A stretch of 64,000 nucleotides of DNA from Reinekea forsetii (GCF_018860385.1 NZ_JAHKPH010000008.1:186001-250000), one strand, 5' to 3'; shown: positions 25,884 to 34,792, counted from the first letter of the stretch. The notes: generated by a model not told the origin, from the letters alone. Numbers and translations: made by a program.

Positions 25884-27140
25884 TTATAAATACCGCTCTA
25901 TCGAGAGCCCTTCCGGGTCTATGTCGGGTTGTTTGTTGTTAATAATATCACTGACAAACTTCGCCGAACCTAAAGACATAGTCCAACCCAGCGTACCGTG
26001 GCCTGTATTGAGATACAAATTAGAATATTGTGTGCCGCCTAAAACAGGAGTGCTGTCGGGCGTCATCGGGCGCAAGCCCGTCCAAAATTCTGCTTTGCTT
26101 ACATCGGTTGAGCCTGGGAACATGTCTTGAATGACAAAGTCGACACTGGCACGGCGTTTTTCAGGGCATTCTAAGTTGTAGGAAGCTATTTCGGCGGTTC
26201 CGCCAACGCGAATACGATCTTCAAAACGCGTAACCGCAACCTTGTAAGTTTCGTCCATGATGGTCGATTGCGGAGCACGGCTTTCATCTTCTATAGGTAA
26301 AGTCAGTGAATAGCCTTTGATAGGGTAAATAGGTACTTTAATGCCAACGGTTTTTAAAATTTGTGGCGAGTAACTGCCCAACGCACACAAAAATGCGTCG
26401 GCTTTTACGGTTCCATTGCTTGTGGAAACGCTTGTGATGCGGCCTGAACTTTCATTTAATCGTTCAATTGAGGTATCCATCATAAAGTTTACCCCTAGTT
26501 TTTCGCATTCTTTGGCAAGCTCGGTCGTGAATTTAAAGCAATCGCCAGTTTCATCACCAGGTAATCGTAAGCCGCCAACGAATTTTTCTTTCACATTGGC
26601 TAAAGCGGGTTCGTATTCAATGCAGCCATCCATGTCGAGTGCCTGGTGATTAATGCCGAGCTCTTTCAAAACCTTAATGTCTTTTTGTAAGGCATCTATC
26701 TGCTTTTGTTTGCGAAACAGTTGCAGCGTGCCTTGTTGGCGAGCGTCATACTCAATGTTGAGTTCTTTGCGTAAATCAACAAAACAATCGCGGCTGTATT
26801 CAGCAATGCGAAGCATTCGCGCTTTGTTGATTTCGTAAGATTTCGAATTGCAGTTGGCGAGCATTTTCATCATCCAAGACAGGGTATAGCCATCGAGCTC
26901 CTTAACATTAATCATGAACGGAGCTAAATCTTGCATCATCCAACCAATTGCTTTTAGCGGTACGCCAGGACCTGCCCAAGGCATACTGTATCCAGGCGAG
27001 ATCATGCCGGCATTTGCATGGCTGGTTTCTTGTGCCACGCTGCTTTGTCGATCGATCACCGTAACCTGGTGACCAGACTTCGCTAAATACCAAGCACTGG
27101 CGACACCTAAAACACCACCGCCCAAAATAGAAATATGCAT
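25884..27140 (-). CDS. dadA: D-amino acid dehydrogenase (DadA)
   Basis: A 418-residue FAD enzyme of the inner membrane that oxidises D-alanine and other D-amino acids to 2-oxo acids and passes electrons to the quinone pool. The Rossmann motif MHISILGGGVLGVASAWYLA is N-terminal, and the C-terminus has FWTGLRPMTPDSTPVLGG and LYLNTGHGTLGWTMS, typical of DadA. The ATG at 27140 has GAGG seven bases upstream; a TTG at 27152 would add four residues. The gene diverges from the Lrp-type regulator dadR and heads the operon dadA-ridA-alr. Confidence 0.92.
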   Translation of the reverse strand: MHISILGGGVLGVASAWYLAKSGHQVTVIDRQSSVAQETSHANAGMISPGYSMPWAGPGVPLKAIGWMMQDLAPFMINVKELDGYTLSWMMKMLANCNSKSYEINKARMLRIAEYSRDCFVDLRKELNIEYDARQQGTLQLFRKQKQIDALQKDIKVLKELGINHQALDMDGCIEYEPALANVKEKFVGGLRLPGDETGDCFKFTTELAKECEKLGVNFMMDTSIERLNESSGRITSVSTSNGTVKADAFLCALGSYSPQILKTVGIKVPIYPIKGYSLTLPIEDESRAPQSTIMDETYKVAVTRFEDRIRVGGTAEIASYNLECPEKRRASVDFVIQDMFPGSTDVSKAEFWTGLRPMTPDSTPVLGGTQYSNLYLNTGHGTLGWTMSLGSAKFVSDIINNKQPDIDPEGLSIERYL

Positions 27141-27274
27141 GAGTACCCTCAAGGATGTTGTTATGTTAGAAAACGGCTAGTCTATGTGAAAATAACAAGT
27201 TTATTACTTTGATTTTTGCTAAAATTCAGGCTTTATAACTAAAATAACAAATTAATCTAGGGAAATAATCTAAA

Positions 27275-27763
27275 ATGTCGGCAACAAAGAAAAAAGAGCT
27301 CGATAAGCTCGATATCAGCATCCTTCGAGTGTTACAACGAGATGCAAGGGTAAGTTATGTTGATTTAGCCGAGGCCGTAGGCTTGAGTTCTACACCCTGT
27401 ATTGAACGGGTTAAAAGGCTCGAAAAAGAGGGCTATATAGAAGGCTATTACACCAAGTTGAATGCAAAAAAGCTGGGCTTTGGCATGTTGGTGTTTGTTG
27501 AAATATCTTTGTCGTATCAATCACCCGATGCGTTTCAAAGCTTTAATAAAGCGGTTAAGCAGTTACCTTATATTATGGAGTGTCACCTCGTTTCAGGTGA
27601 TGCCGATTACTTGTTAAAAGCACGTATTGAAGATATGTCGGAATATAGAGCATTACTTGGCGATATGTTATTAACCTTGCCAGGCGTTAAGCACTCTAAA
27701 AGTTATATTGTGATGGAGGAAGTTACTGAATCTTCAGCCTTGCCAGTGGAAACCCCACGGTAA
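27275..27763 (+). CDS. dadR: Lrp/AsnC family regulator (DadR-like)
   Basis: A 162-residue regulator. The N-terminal winged helix (LDISILRVLQRDARVSYVDL, then STPCIERVKRLEKEGYI) is followed by the RAM ligand domain (GFGMLVFVEISLSYQ to MECHLVSGDADYLLKA). By position, divergent from dadA with a 134-base AT-rich gap, it is the alanine-responsive activator of the dad operon, as in Pseudomonas. The gap contains several A/T-rich half-sites but no single clear operator. Confidence 0.9.
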   Translation: MSATKKKELDKLDISILRVLQRDARVSYVDLAEAVGLSSTPCIERVKRLEKEGYIEGYYTKLNAKKLGFGMLVFVEISLSYQSPDAFQSFNKAVKQLPYIMECHLVSGDADYLLKARIEDMSEYRALLGDMLLTLPGVKHSKSYIVMEEVTESSALPVETPR

Positions 27764-27836
27764 CTGGCGGCTCTTTTAAAGACAAAGCGACGCTCTCAAC
27801 GTACAATTAACATTATCTTTAACATTGCCAGTGGTT

Positions 27837-28538
27837 ATGAATCAAACACAAATCAGCTTAGAAAATGTCACCCTTACACGAGGCGGGCAAACGATTCTCA
27901 AAAATATGTCGCTTGCCATTACAGAACAAAGAGTGGGCATTATCGGCTATAACGGTTCTGGTAAGAGCACATTATTGCGTTTGCTGTGCGGTCTACTCGC
28001 GCCAGATTCCGGCACTATACGAGTTCACAATCAAACCGTTCATGAACACCAAAAAGATTTATTCAAAACAGCGGGGCTGATTTTTCAAAACCCGGACCAT
28101 CAACTGATATTTCCAACGGTCATAGAAGAGCTTTGTTTTGGGCTCAGAAATATTGGGTACGCAAAAGCAGAAGCGATATCTAAAGCAGAACAACTGCTTT
28201 TGCAATATGAGCGTTCACACTGGCGTGATTTCCCTGTGGCATCGTTGTCGGAAGGTCAAAAACAATTACTTTGTATCTTATCCATTTTGCTCATGGAGCC
28301 TTCAGTACTTTTATTTGACGAGCCATACTCGGCTTTAGATTACCCAACTCGTTTACAGCTCGCTCAGGTGATCCAAGCATTGCCACAACAAGCTATTATG
28401 GTCAGTCATGAACCAAACAGCTTTGCCGACTTTGATCGTATAATTTGGATTGATCATGGCCAAGTACGAATGGATGGCTCGCCCGAAACCATTCTGCCTG
28501 CATATGAGCGTGCCGCTCAGGATCGCAACACACTATGA
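27837..28538 (+). CDS. bioM: Biotin ECF transporter ATPase BioM
   Basis: A 233-residue ABC ATPase of an energy-coupling-factor transporter. Walker A is GYNGSGKST near residue 35, the signature LSEGQKQLLCILSILLMEP near 137, and Walker B VLLFDEPYSALDY. The ATG at 27837 gives the expected N-terminus; an upstream TTG at 27825 would add four residues. Its stop overlaps the bioN start by four bases (ATGA), and bioY follows, giving the order bioM-bioN-bioY. Confidence 0.9.
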   Translation: MNQTQISLENVTLTRGGQTILKNMSLAITEQRVGIIGYNGSGKSTLLRLLCGLLAPDSGTIRVHNQTVHEHQKDLFKTAGLIFQNPDHQLIFPTVIEELCFGLRNIGYAKAEAISKAEQLLLQYERSHWRDFPVASLSEGQKQLLCILSILLMEPSVLLFDEPYSALDYPTRLQLAQVIQALPQQAIMVSHEPNSFADFDRIIWIDHGQVRMDGSPETILPAYERAAQDRNTL

Positions 28539-29140
28539 TCAGCCTATACCTTCACGAACGCACTTGGCTGCACCGATTAAAAGCCAGCCATAAACTGGCC
28601 ACACTTGCCTTGCTCACGATTGTGCTGGTTCCGATTAGTCAGCTGGTCATATGGGTCGCCGCAATATTGGCCGTACTGATACTTTATTTATCACTAGGCC
28701 GCAGTGCTTTGCGTCAGCTCAAAGCATATCGACCCATGTTGTGGATGTTTATGCTGATATTTGCCATGCAATGGTGGGTGGCCAGCTGGGAGTTAGGCTT
28801 ATTGGTGGTGCTAAGAATGAGTACGCTGATCCTTCTTGCCAATGCCGTCACATTAACGTCGACACTAGATGACATAACCGATGTGTTTCTATGGCTAATG
28901 ACGCCTTTAAGCAAATTAGGCATAGCAACCGAGAAAATCGCCTTTGCGATGTCGTTATGCATTCGGTTTATCCCAGTGTTAGTTAACCTACTCAATGCGT
29001 TGCTCGAAGCTTGGCGTTTACGTGGCGGAGGCAAGCACTATTGGCGCATCATAGCTCCGATGGTGATACAATCGCTGGTTTATTCTCAACACGTTGCCGA
29101 TGCCGTAAACGCACGCGGTGGCATACCTAAAACTAAATAA
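28535..29140 (+). CDS. bioN: Biotin ECF transporter transmembrane component BioN
   Basis: A 201-residue T-component with about four to five membrane helices. The coupling region near the C-terminus contains LLEAWRLRGGGKH, the Ala/Gly-Arg-Gly type motif that contacts the ATPase, and a second copy as ADAVNARGGIPK. It couples BioM hydrolysis to movement of the S-component BioY. Confidence 0.9.
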   Translation: MISLYLHERTWLHRLKASHKLATLALLTIVLVPISQLVIWVAAILAVLILYLSLGRSALRQLKAYRPMLWMFMLIFAMQWWVASWELGLLVVLRMSTLILLANAVTLTSTLDDITDVFLWLMTPLSKLGIATEKIAFAMSLCIRFIPVLVNLLNALLEAWRLRGGGKHYWRIIAPMVIQSLVYSQHVADAVNARGGIPKTK

Positions 29141-29153
29141 TATTGGTCTAAAT

Positions 29154-29723
29154 ATGAGTACAAAAGCTTTTCAGTTTAAAACAATAGACATTGTCCAAAT
29201 AGCATTGTTTGCGGCAATTATGGCTGCCTTAGGTTTGATTCCTAAAATTGATATCACGGCTAACTTACCCATTACAGCACAATCTATGGGCGTCATGCTT
29301 GCGGGTATTATCATCGGTAAGCGCAATGGCTTCTTCGCGATTGTTGTCTTCACATTGCTCGTGCTTGCAGGCTTACCGTTATTGGCGGGCGGTAGAGGCG
29401 GCTTAGGGATGCTAGGTACAGGCACCGCTGGTTTTATAATCGGTTACTCAATTGCAGCGTTTTCAACAGGATTGATCTTTGAAAAGCTCTCTCAGCTTTC
29501 GCTGCCCGTAGCGGCATTTATTGCATCAGCGGTCGGTGGCATTGTAGTACTTTATGCGATCGGCGTGCCTGGATTAGCGCTAAACACCAGTTTAACCCTG
29601 CCAAAAGCTGCAACATTGATGCTGCCTTTTATTCCTGGCGATATCATTAAAGCCGTTTTGACTACCGTTATAGCCGTGTCTATTGCGCGAGGCTTGCCTG
29701 AGCATTTTGCACGTAATCACTAA
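29154..29723 (+). CDS. bioY: Biotin transporter substrate-binding component BioY
   Basis: A 189-residue integral membrane S-component that binds biotin. It has the family segments QIALFAAIMAALGLIPKI near the N-terminus, the GGRGGLGMLGTGTAGFIIGY stretch in the middle, and FIPGDIIKAVLTTVIA near the end. The ATG at 29154 is preferred because the family starts near this point; the ribosome site is weak, and a GTG at 29118 inside bioN would add 12 residues. A hairpin terminator follows. Confidence 0.9.
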   Translation: MSTKAFQFKTIDIVQIALFAAIMAALGLIPKIDITANLPITAQSMGVMLAGIIIGKRNGFFAIVVFTLLVLAGLPLLAGGRGGLGMLGTGTAGFIIGYSIAAFSTGLIFEKLSQLSLPVAAFIASAVGGIVVLYAIGVPGLALNTSLTLPKAATLMLPFIPGDIIKAVLTTVIAVSIARGLPEHFARNH

Positions 29724-29740
29724 TTGATAACCTGTTTTTT

Positions 29741-29784
29741 AAAATGCAGCCATCGGTAAAAGTGTTGGCTGCATTTTGCGTTTG
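29741..29784 (+). terminator. Terminator of the bioMNY operon
   Basis: A perfect 12-pair stem AAAATGCAGCCA/TGGCTGCATTTT (29741-29752, 29766-29777) with a 13-base loop. The T run is short and interrupted (TTTTGCGTTTG). Together with the operators listed next it accounts for the features seen in the gap to phnD. Confidence 0.7.
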
Positions 29785-29886
29785 AATAATAGCGAATAAT
29801 CCTTTCTTTCTATGCCTCTCTACATGGCTATCAAAGCAACGCCTCTGTTTATTTCACTGCAGTACTTAGCTAAATATCACGGTCTG

Positions 29887-30063
29887 AATGTTCAATCGAA
29901 CATTTCTGTTAGATTTCCAGCCCCTTTTTAACCATTGATGGGCTCAATTTGGTTGAATGTTGATCGTTTTTTGAGGTGTTGTGATTAAAAATCAGCAAAT
30001 ATCCCTAAAAACCACTGTTTTTTGATATTCACTTGGTGATAGGATGTATGTTCGATAGAACAT
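29887..30063. promoter_or_regulatory. Pair of operator palindromes upstream of phnD
   Basis: AATGTTC-AATC-GAACATT at 29887-29904 and ATGTTC-GATA-GAACAT at 30048-30063 share arms and spacing; their centres are 160 bases apart. A degenerate half-site AATGTTGATCG lies between at 29956. The arms resemble operators of the DeoR/GlpR family (ATGTTC...GAACAT, with a different spacer), and a DeoR-family gene ends the cluster. The second site overlaps a possible promoter (TTGGTG 30033-30038, TAGAAC 30056-30061), suggesting repression, perhaps by looping. Confidence 0.6.
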
Positions 30064-30158
30064 CGAATACAAAAAAAACAACAATCTACGCTGTTCATTA
30101 GCTTTATGCCCTTGCTTGCTCTGCGGCTTCGCTTGTCAGCGTTTTAAGGAGAGAAATA

Positions 30159-31157
30159 ATGCAAAAACTTTCGTTTTCGATTCCTACTGTGCGTATAAAT
30201 CTAGCTAAACCCGCTATTTTAATGGCGGCGATGTTAGGTTTTGGCGGTACAGCTTTAGCCGATTGTGAGCGCGGTGATTTGGATAAAATGTACTGCGATG
30301 CGAATGGTGACCTAGTCGCCGATCTACCAACGTCTTCTTCTGAGTGGCAAAACCCAAAGACGTTGATCTTCGCTTATACGCCTGTTGAAGACCCAGCTAT
30401 TTACGCAGACATTTGGCAGCCGTTCATTGATCACTTAGAAGAAGTAACCGATAAAAAAGTTCGATTCTTTGCTGTTCAATCTAATGCCGCACAAGTTGAA
30501 GCGATGCGCAGTGGTCGTCTACACATTGCAGGTTTCTCAACCGGACCAACACCTTTTGCTGTGAACTTAGCTGGTGCAGTGCCATTTGCATTGATGGGCG
30601 GTTCTGAAGGCCAGTTTGGTTATACCTTGCAAGTCTTCACACACAAAGACAGCGATATTTATAAAGTTACCGATCTCAAAGGTAAGCGTATTGCACATAC
30701 TTCACCTACGTCTAACTCGGGTAACTTAGCGCCTAAAGCGTTGTTCCCTGAAATGGGTGTTACACCGGGTGAAGATTATGAAATTGTATACTCAGGTAGC
30801 CACGATCAATCTATGTTAGGTGTTGTCGCTAAAGATTACGATGCCGCTCCGGTTGCTTCGGAAGTTGTAGAGCGTATGGCTGCACGTGGTTTATACAATG
30901 AAGAAGATGTTCGTTTGGTTTGGGAATCGGATCGTTTCCCTACAACGTCGTACAACTATGCACATAACCTACACCCAGATTTAGTTGAAAAAATCCGTGA
31001 AGCTTTTTATACCTTTGAATTTAAAGGTACGGCTTTAGGAGAAGAGTTTGCCGGTGTTGAAACATTTATCCCAATTACTTACAAAGAAAACTGGAAAGTT
31101 ATTCGCACTATTCAGCGTTCAAACGGTGTGACTTACACTCAAGAGAACCTTAAGTAA
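30159..31157 (+). CDS. phnD: Phosphonate/phosphite-type ABC transporter binding protein PhnD
   Basis: A 332-residue periplasmic binding protein. Residues 1-35 form a signal peptide ending GTALA before DCERGD. The mature part has the PhnD family hallmarks: TLIFAYTPVEDPAIYADIWQ, SNAAQVEAMRSGRLHIAGFS, and the loop HTSPTSNSGNLAPKALF that in relatives binds the phosphonate or phosphite group. It is the first gene of the cluster and is separated from phnC by a hairpin, which should give the usual excess of binding protein. Whether the ligand is a phosphonate, phosphite or phosphate ester cannot be told from sequence. Confidence 0.88.
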   Translation: MQKLSFSIPTVRINLAKPAILMAAMLGFGGTALADCERGDLDKMYCDANGDLVADLPTSSSEWQNPKTLIFAYTPVEDPAIYADIWQPFIDHLEEVTDKKVRFFAVQSNAAQVEAMRSGRLHIAGFSTGPTPFAVNLAGAVPFALMGGSEGQFGYTLQVFTHKDSDIYKVTDLKGKRIAHTSPTSNSGNLAPKALFPEMGVTPGEDYEIVYSGSHDQSMLGVVAKDYDAAPVASEVVERMAARGLYNEEDVRLVWESDRFPTTSYNYAHNLHPDLVEKIREAFYTFEFKGTALGEEFAGVETFIPITYKENWKVIRTIQRSNGVTYTQENLK

Positions 31158-31178
31158 TTTTTCTAAGTTTACGCGTTA

Positions 31179-31209
31179 AAACTGGCCCAGACACTGGGCT
31201 GGTTTTTTG
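31179..31209 (+). terminator. Partial terminator between phnD and phnC
   Basis: GCCCAG-ACA-CTGGGC flanked by near-complementary AACTG and TGGTT, followed by TTTTTT. It probably reduces transcription of the downstream transporter genes relative to phnD. Confidence 0.75.
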
Positions 31210-31239
31210 TGTAAGAAGTCGTTAGATGGAGTGTCAGTC

Positions 31240-32037
31240 ATGTTAGAAATTTCAAATTTAGTAAAAAGTTATGGCAGTAATGAGCCAGTATTAAAAAACC
31301 TCGATTTAACGGTAGATGGCAGCAGTGTTGTTTCTATCGTCGGTGCATCGGGTGCTGGTAAAAGTACGATGCTGCGCTGCATTAACCGCTTGGTAGAACC
31401 TACCTCTGGCTCTATCAAATTAAATGGCTTAGAGCTTGTTAACCTACGAGGTGCCGAGTTACGACACGCACGCCGTAAAATTGGCATGGTGTTTCAAGGC
31501 TTTAACCTAATAGACCGCTTAACCGTAATGGAAAACGTGCTATCAGGCCGATTAGGCTACGTATCATTGTTTCAGGCTGTGACTCGTCGTTTTCCTCAAT
31601 CCGATATTGATCGCGCGTTTCAGTTAATGGAACGGGTAGGCATTGCGCATTACGCTAACAAGAGAGCCGATGAACTCTCTGGTGGTGAACGTCAACGCGT
31701 TGCTGTCGTACGAGCATTAATGCAAGAGCCAGAAATTTTATTGGCCGATGAACCGACCGCTTCTTTAGACCCAAAAACTTCTCAACAAATTATGACGCTG
31801 CTGCAAAGTTTGGCACAAGAGATGTCATTGCCGGTGCTTATTAATATTCATAATGTGACTCAAGCACGAATGTATACCGACCGAATTGTTGGGATGCGCC
31901 ATGGCAATATGATTTTTGATGGCGGTCCTAAAGATTTTAATCAAGATGCACTGGATGCCGTGTATGGCGGAATTGAATCACCTGATGAAGAAGGTGTAGA
32001 CAATGAAGACGCTGCAGTAACAGGAGCGGCGGTATGA
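31240..32037 (+). CDS. phnC: Phosphonate-type ABC transporter ATP-binding protein PhnC
   Basis: A 265-residue ATPase with GASGAGKST (Walker A, about 36), LSGGERQRVAVVRALMQEP (signature), ILLADEPTASLDP (Walker B) and INIHNVTQARMYTDR, the histidine-switch region with the asparagine typical of PhnC. The ATG at 31240 has GGAG nine bases upstream. The last four bases overlap the first permease gene. Confidence 0.9.
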   Translation: MLEISNLVKSYGSNEPVLKNLDLTVDGSSVVSIVGASGAGKSTMLRCINRLVEPTSGSIKLNGLELVNLRGAELRHARRKIGMVFQGFNLIDRLTVMENVLSGRLGYVSLFQAVTRRFPQSDIDRAFQLMERVGIAHYANKRADELSGGERQRVAVVRALMQEPEILLADEPTASLDPKTSQQIMTLLQSLAQEMSLPVLINIHNVTQARMYTDRIVGMRHGNMIFDGGPKDFNQDALDAVYGGIESPDEEGVDNEDAAVTGAAV

Positions 32038-32843
32038 CAGAACCCGTGAACTATGCGCCAGGCCGCGCATGGAAAAAGCCGCATTTTATTCCCAACCCGA
32101 TTCTGCGATACGGATTGTTGTTAGGGGTGTTTATTTATTTGTTCTGGGCTTTTGCTACGTTGCCATTTGATTGGGCGCGTATTGCTGAGGGTATTCCTCG
32201 AGCCGGTCAAATTTTTGGTGGTGCTTTTCCCCCTAGCTTCCAACGTTCCAGTTTATTGATTACGGGTTTTGTTGAAAGTTTTCAAATTGCATTTCTGGCT
32301 ACCTTGCTGGGGCTATTTTTATCCGTTCCTATTGCGGTCATGGCGGCCAAAAATATTGCGCCAAAGCCCGTTTATTATTTAGGGCGAGCGATAATCATTT
32401 TATCGCGTAGTTTCCACCCTGTTATTGTGGCTATTTTGTTTGTTGCGGCCGTAGGGTTTGGTCCATTTGCCGGTGTATTAACCCTAACGCTTTATTCGAT
32501 TGGCTTTGTGGCTAAATTATTAGCCGAAGAAATCGAGGAAATTGATTGGGGCCAAGTAGAAGCCATGCGCTCTGTTGGCGCAGGATATTTTAAGACCTTG
32601 TGGTTTGGTGTATTCCCGCAAATATTACCACGCCAAATTGGCCTATCTATGTATCAACTTGACAGTAACTTACGCGCTTCTGCCGTAGTAGGGATTGTCG
32701 GTGCCGGCGGAATTGGCGGTACATTAATGAATGCTTTTGGTCGATACGACTATGATTTTGCCTTTGCAATATTACTGTTGATAATTGGATTAATTCTCAT
32801 CAGTGAAGGTGTCAGTGGTTGGGTGAGGAAAAAAATATGGTAA
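32034..32843 (+). CDS. phnE: Phosphonate-type ABC transporter permease PhnE (first)
   Basis: A 269-residue permease with about six helices. The coupling loop EEIDWGQVEAMRSVGAGYFK, then RQIGLSMYQLDSNLRASAVV, is characteristic of PhnE. It overlaps phnC by four and the second permease by seven bases (ATGGTAA), so all three are translationally coupled. Confidence 0.9.
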   Translation: MTEPVNYAPGRAWKKPHFIPNPILRYGLLLGVFIYLFWAFATLPFDWARIAEGIPRAGQIFGGAFPPSFQRSSLLITGFVESFQIAFLATLLGLFLSVPIAVMAAKNIAPKPVYYLGRAIIILSRSFHPVIVAILFVAAVGFGPFAGVLTLTLYSIGFVAKLLAEEIEEIDWGQVEAMRSVGAGYFKTLWFGVFPQILPRQIGLSMYQLDSNLRASAVVGIVGAGGIGGTLMNAFGRYDYDFAFAILLLIIGLILISEGVSGWVRKKIW

Positions 32844-33646
32844 ATCAACAATCCACCGCGGTTGAGCGCGTTTGGTCACGATACAACCCTAAACAACAAC
32901 TCATTCGTTATTGTGTCATGTTTGCCACCTTACTGGCTGTCATTTGGGCAATCAGCGATATTGATATTTTTTGGCCTTGGGTTTGGGATGCGCCTAACCA
33001 GATTCAAAGTTTGGCCGTGCGCATGTGGCCACCTAATATGAGCAGTGGGGAAGCCATTTTTTATGCCATGGTTGAAACCGTACACATCGCAACACTTTCG
33101 ACAATGTTAACGGTATTTATCGCATTGCCAGTTTCTTATATTGCGGCACAGAATACTACCCCTAATAAAGCCACCTTGTGGATAGGGCGGTTCATTTTAG
33201 TATCGAGCCGTTCAGTTAATACCATAATTTGGGCGCTTTTGTTTGTGGCGATTTTTGGCCCAGGAGTATTGGCGGGTATTTTGGCCGTTATGTTCCGCTC
33301 GATAGGCTTTATTGGCAAATTGATGGGCGAAGCGATTGAAGAAATTGATAAGAAACCGGTTGAAGCCATGCAAGCAACGGGCGCGTCTAAGTTAAAAGTA
33401 GTCGCTTATGCGATCGTACCGCAAGTCATGCCTGCTTTTTTCGCCATCATCATTTTGCGCTGGGATATTAATATTCGAGAATCAACCGTGTTAGGTTTGG
33501 TCGGTGCTGGTGGTATTGGTGTTCTGCTGCAAGGGTCGATTGATACCTTTGCTTGGCAGACGGTTGCCACAATATTACTTGGGATTATTTTCTTAGTTAT
33601 TGTGGGCGAAGCGATAACGAGCAGCCTTCGTAAAAAGGTTATTTAA
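32837..33646 (+). CDS. phnE: Phosphonate-type ABC transporter permease PhnE (second)
   Basis: A 269-residue permease, paralogue of the preceding one. The coupling loop reads EEIDKKPVEAMQATGASKLK and the following segment RWDINIRESTVLGLVGAGG. The ATG at 32837 (GAGG about 12 bases upstream) gives the same length as its partner; a longer frame from 32819 would add six residues. The two permeases should form a heterodimer, as in PhnE1/PhnE2 systems. A strong terminator follows. Confidence 0.88.
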   Translation: MVNQQSTAVERVWSRYNPKQQLIRYCVMFATLLAVIWAISDIDIFWPWVWDAPNQIQSLAVRMWPPNMSSGEAIFYAMVETVHIATLSTMLTVFIALPVSYIAAQNTTPNKATLWIGRFILVSSRSVNTIIWALLFVAIFGPGVLAGILAVMFRSIGFIGKLMGEAIEEIDKKPVEAMQATGASKLKVVAYAIVPQVMPAFFAIIILRWDINIRESTVLGLVGAGGIGVLLQGSIDTFAWQTVATILLGIIFLVIVGEAITSSLRKKVI

Positions 33647-33652
33647 GGTTTG

Positions 33653-33693
33653 AACGTGGTTTGGGGGCGTTGACTCACAAACCACGTTTTTTT
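33653..33693 (+). terminator. Terminator of the phn transporter operon
   Basis: A perfect 11-pair stem AACGTGGTTTG/CAAACCACGTT with a 14-base loop followed by TTTTT. It separates the transporter genes from the DeoR-family gene. Confidence 0.88.
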
Positions 33694-33782
33694 ATTTCAA
33701 TGAGCCTGACTTGTGGTTTAATAGCGGCTTGGAAATTATGCGTATTATGTTAGGAAGTCCACTTACCGATGTGTAACCGGTT

Positions 33783-34550
33783 ATGAGCGCACAAAAGCGA
33801 CAGAGTATTATTTTAGATTGGGTTCGTGAAGAGCATCATGTTGATGTCGACGCTATTTCCAATCGATTTGGGGTAACGCCTCAAACCATTCGTCGTGACA
33901 TCAATCACTTGTGCGAACAAGGTTTGTTGCGCAGGCGATATGGTGGTGTTTCTTTACCATCGGCTGCTCTTAATTCGGCTGCAAATGCTTCTTCAGTTAA
34001 TTTAGATCTTACTCATCAAAAAATAGCCAGTGAAATTGCTAAGCAAATACCTAATGGTGCCTCGGTGAGTTTAGGCGGTGGCGCTGGTTTAGTTCAGGTC
34101 GCTACGGCGTTGCTAAACCATACATCGTTGAAAGTTTTAACGAACAGTTTGTCGGTGGCCTCGGCTTTAGCCAGTAACTCAGAAATAGAAGTGATCGTTT
34201 CAGGTGGCCAATTTAGACATGCCAACAATGATGTTGTAGGACCGGAAGTCACGAACTTTTTTAGTTCGTTTTTTTCAGATTTTGGGGTGATCAGTTGTGG
34301 CAGTATAGATGCGCAACATGGCCTAATGGATTTTGATATTCGCGAGGCCGAAGCAAATAGGGCGATCATCAGTAACACCCGCACTAAAATCTTATTAGCT
34401 GATCAAGAAAAATGGCACGCTAAGGCTATGTGTAAAGTTGCCACCTTCAAATATGTTGATCTTTTCTTCACAGATCAAATGACACAGGAAGAGGTTGATA
34501 GCCTTCCAGATTGTGTGAAATCCTTTCAAGTAAACCCCATCCGGCTTTAA
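33783..34550 (+). CDS. DeoR/GlpR-family transcriptional regulator
   Basis: A 255-residue regulator. Its N-terminal DeoR helix-turn-helix (QSIILDWVREEHHVDVDAIS, then GVTPQTIRRDINHLCEQGLL) is followed by the DeoR C-terminal sensor domain (SLGGGAGLVQVATALL, TNSLSVASAL, DIREAEANRAII). Such domains bind phosphorylated sugars or polyols. Its place after the phn transporter, together with GlpR-like palindromes upstream of phnD, makes it the candidate repressor of that operon. It has its own promoter region after the terminator. Confidence 0.87.
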   Translation: MSAQKRQSIILDWVREEHHVDVDAISNRFGVTPQTIRRDINHLCEQGLLRRRYGGVSLPSAALNSAANASSVNLDLTHQKIASEIAKQIPNGASVSLGGGAGLVQVATALLNHTSLKVLTNSLSVASALASNSEIEVIVSGGQFRHANNDVVGPEVTNFFSSFFSDFGVISCGSIDAQHGLMDFDIREAEANRAIISNTRTKILLADQEKWHAKAMCKVATFKYVDLFFTDQMTQEEVDSLPDCVKSFQVNPIRL

Positions 34551-34651
34551 TTCTAATCATTTTTGTAATCATTCCTGTGATTTACTGAAAATAGTCTATA
34601 GTAAAGTAATGTAATCGCTATTTATCTTAGTTATTCATTTTGGTGATCTAA

Positions 34652-34714
34652 ATGGCTTTGCTAGGCGGCGTTGTAGGGCGATTGGTAGAGAAAGTAATCA
34701 AAAGGGTTGGATGA
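34652..34714 (+). CDS. Possible 20-residue amphipathic peptide
   Basis: ATG to TGA encodes 20 residues, MALLGGVVGRLVEKVIKRVG. GGTGA lies five bases before the ATG. Hydrophobic residues (L3, L4, V7, V8, L11, V12, V15, I16, V19) repeat every three to four positions, with Arg, Glu and Lys on the other face, so the peptide would form a cationic amphipathic helix. Whether it is translated is unknown; an ORF this short can arise by chance. Confidence 0.3.
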   Translation: MALLGGVVGRLVEKVIKRVG

Positions 34715-34792
34715 AATTAAGATTTCACTTAAAAAGGTTTTCATTCTGGGAAGTGTCCGAATTTAGCGGCTACCCGCTCTGTTGAAAGGTGT

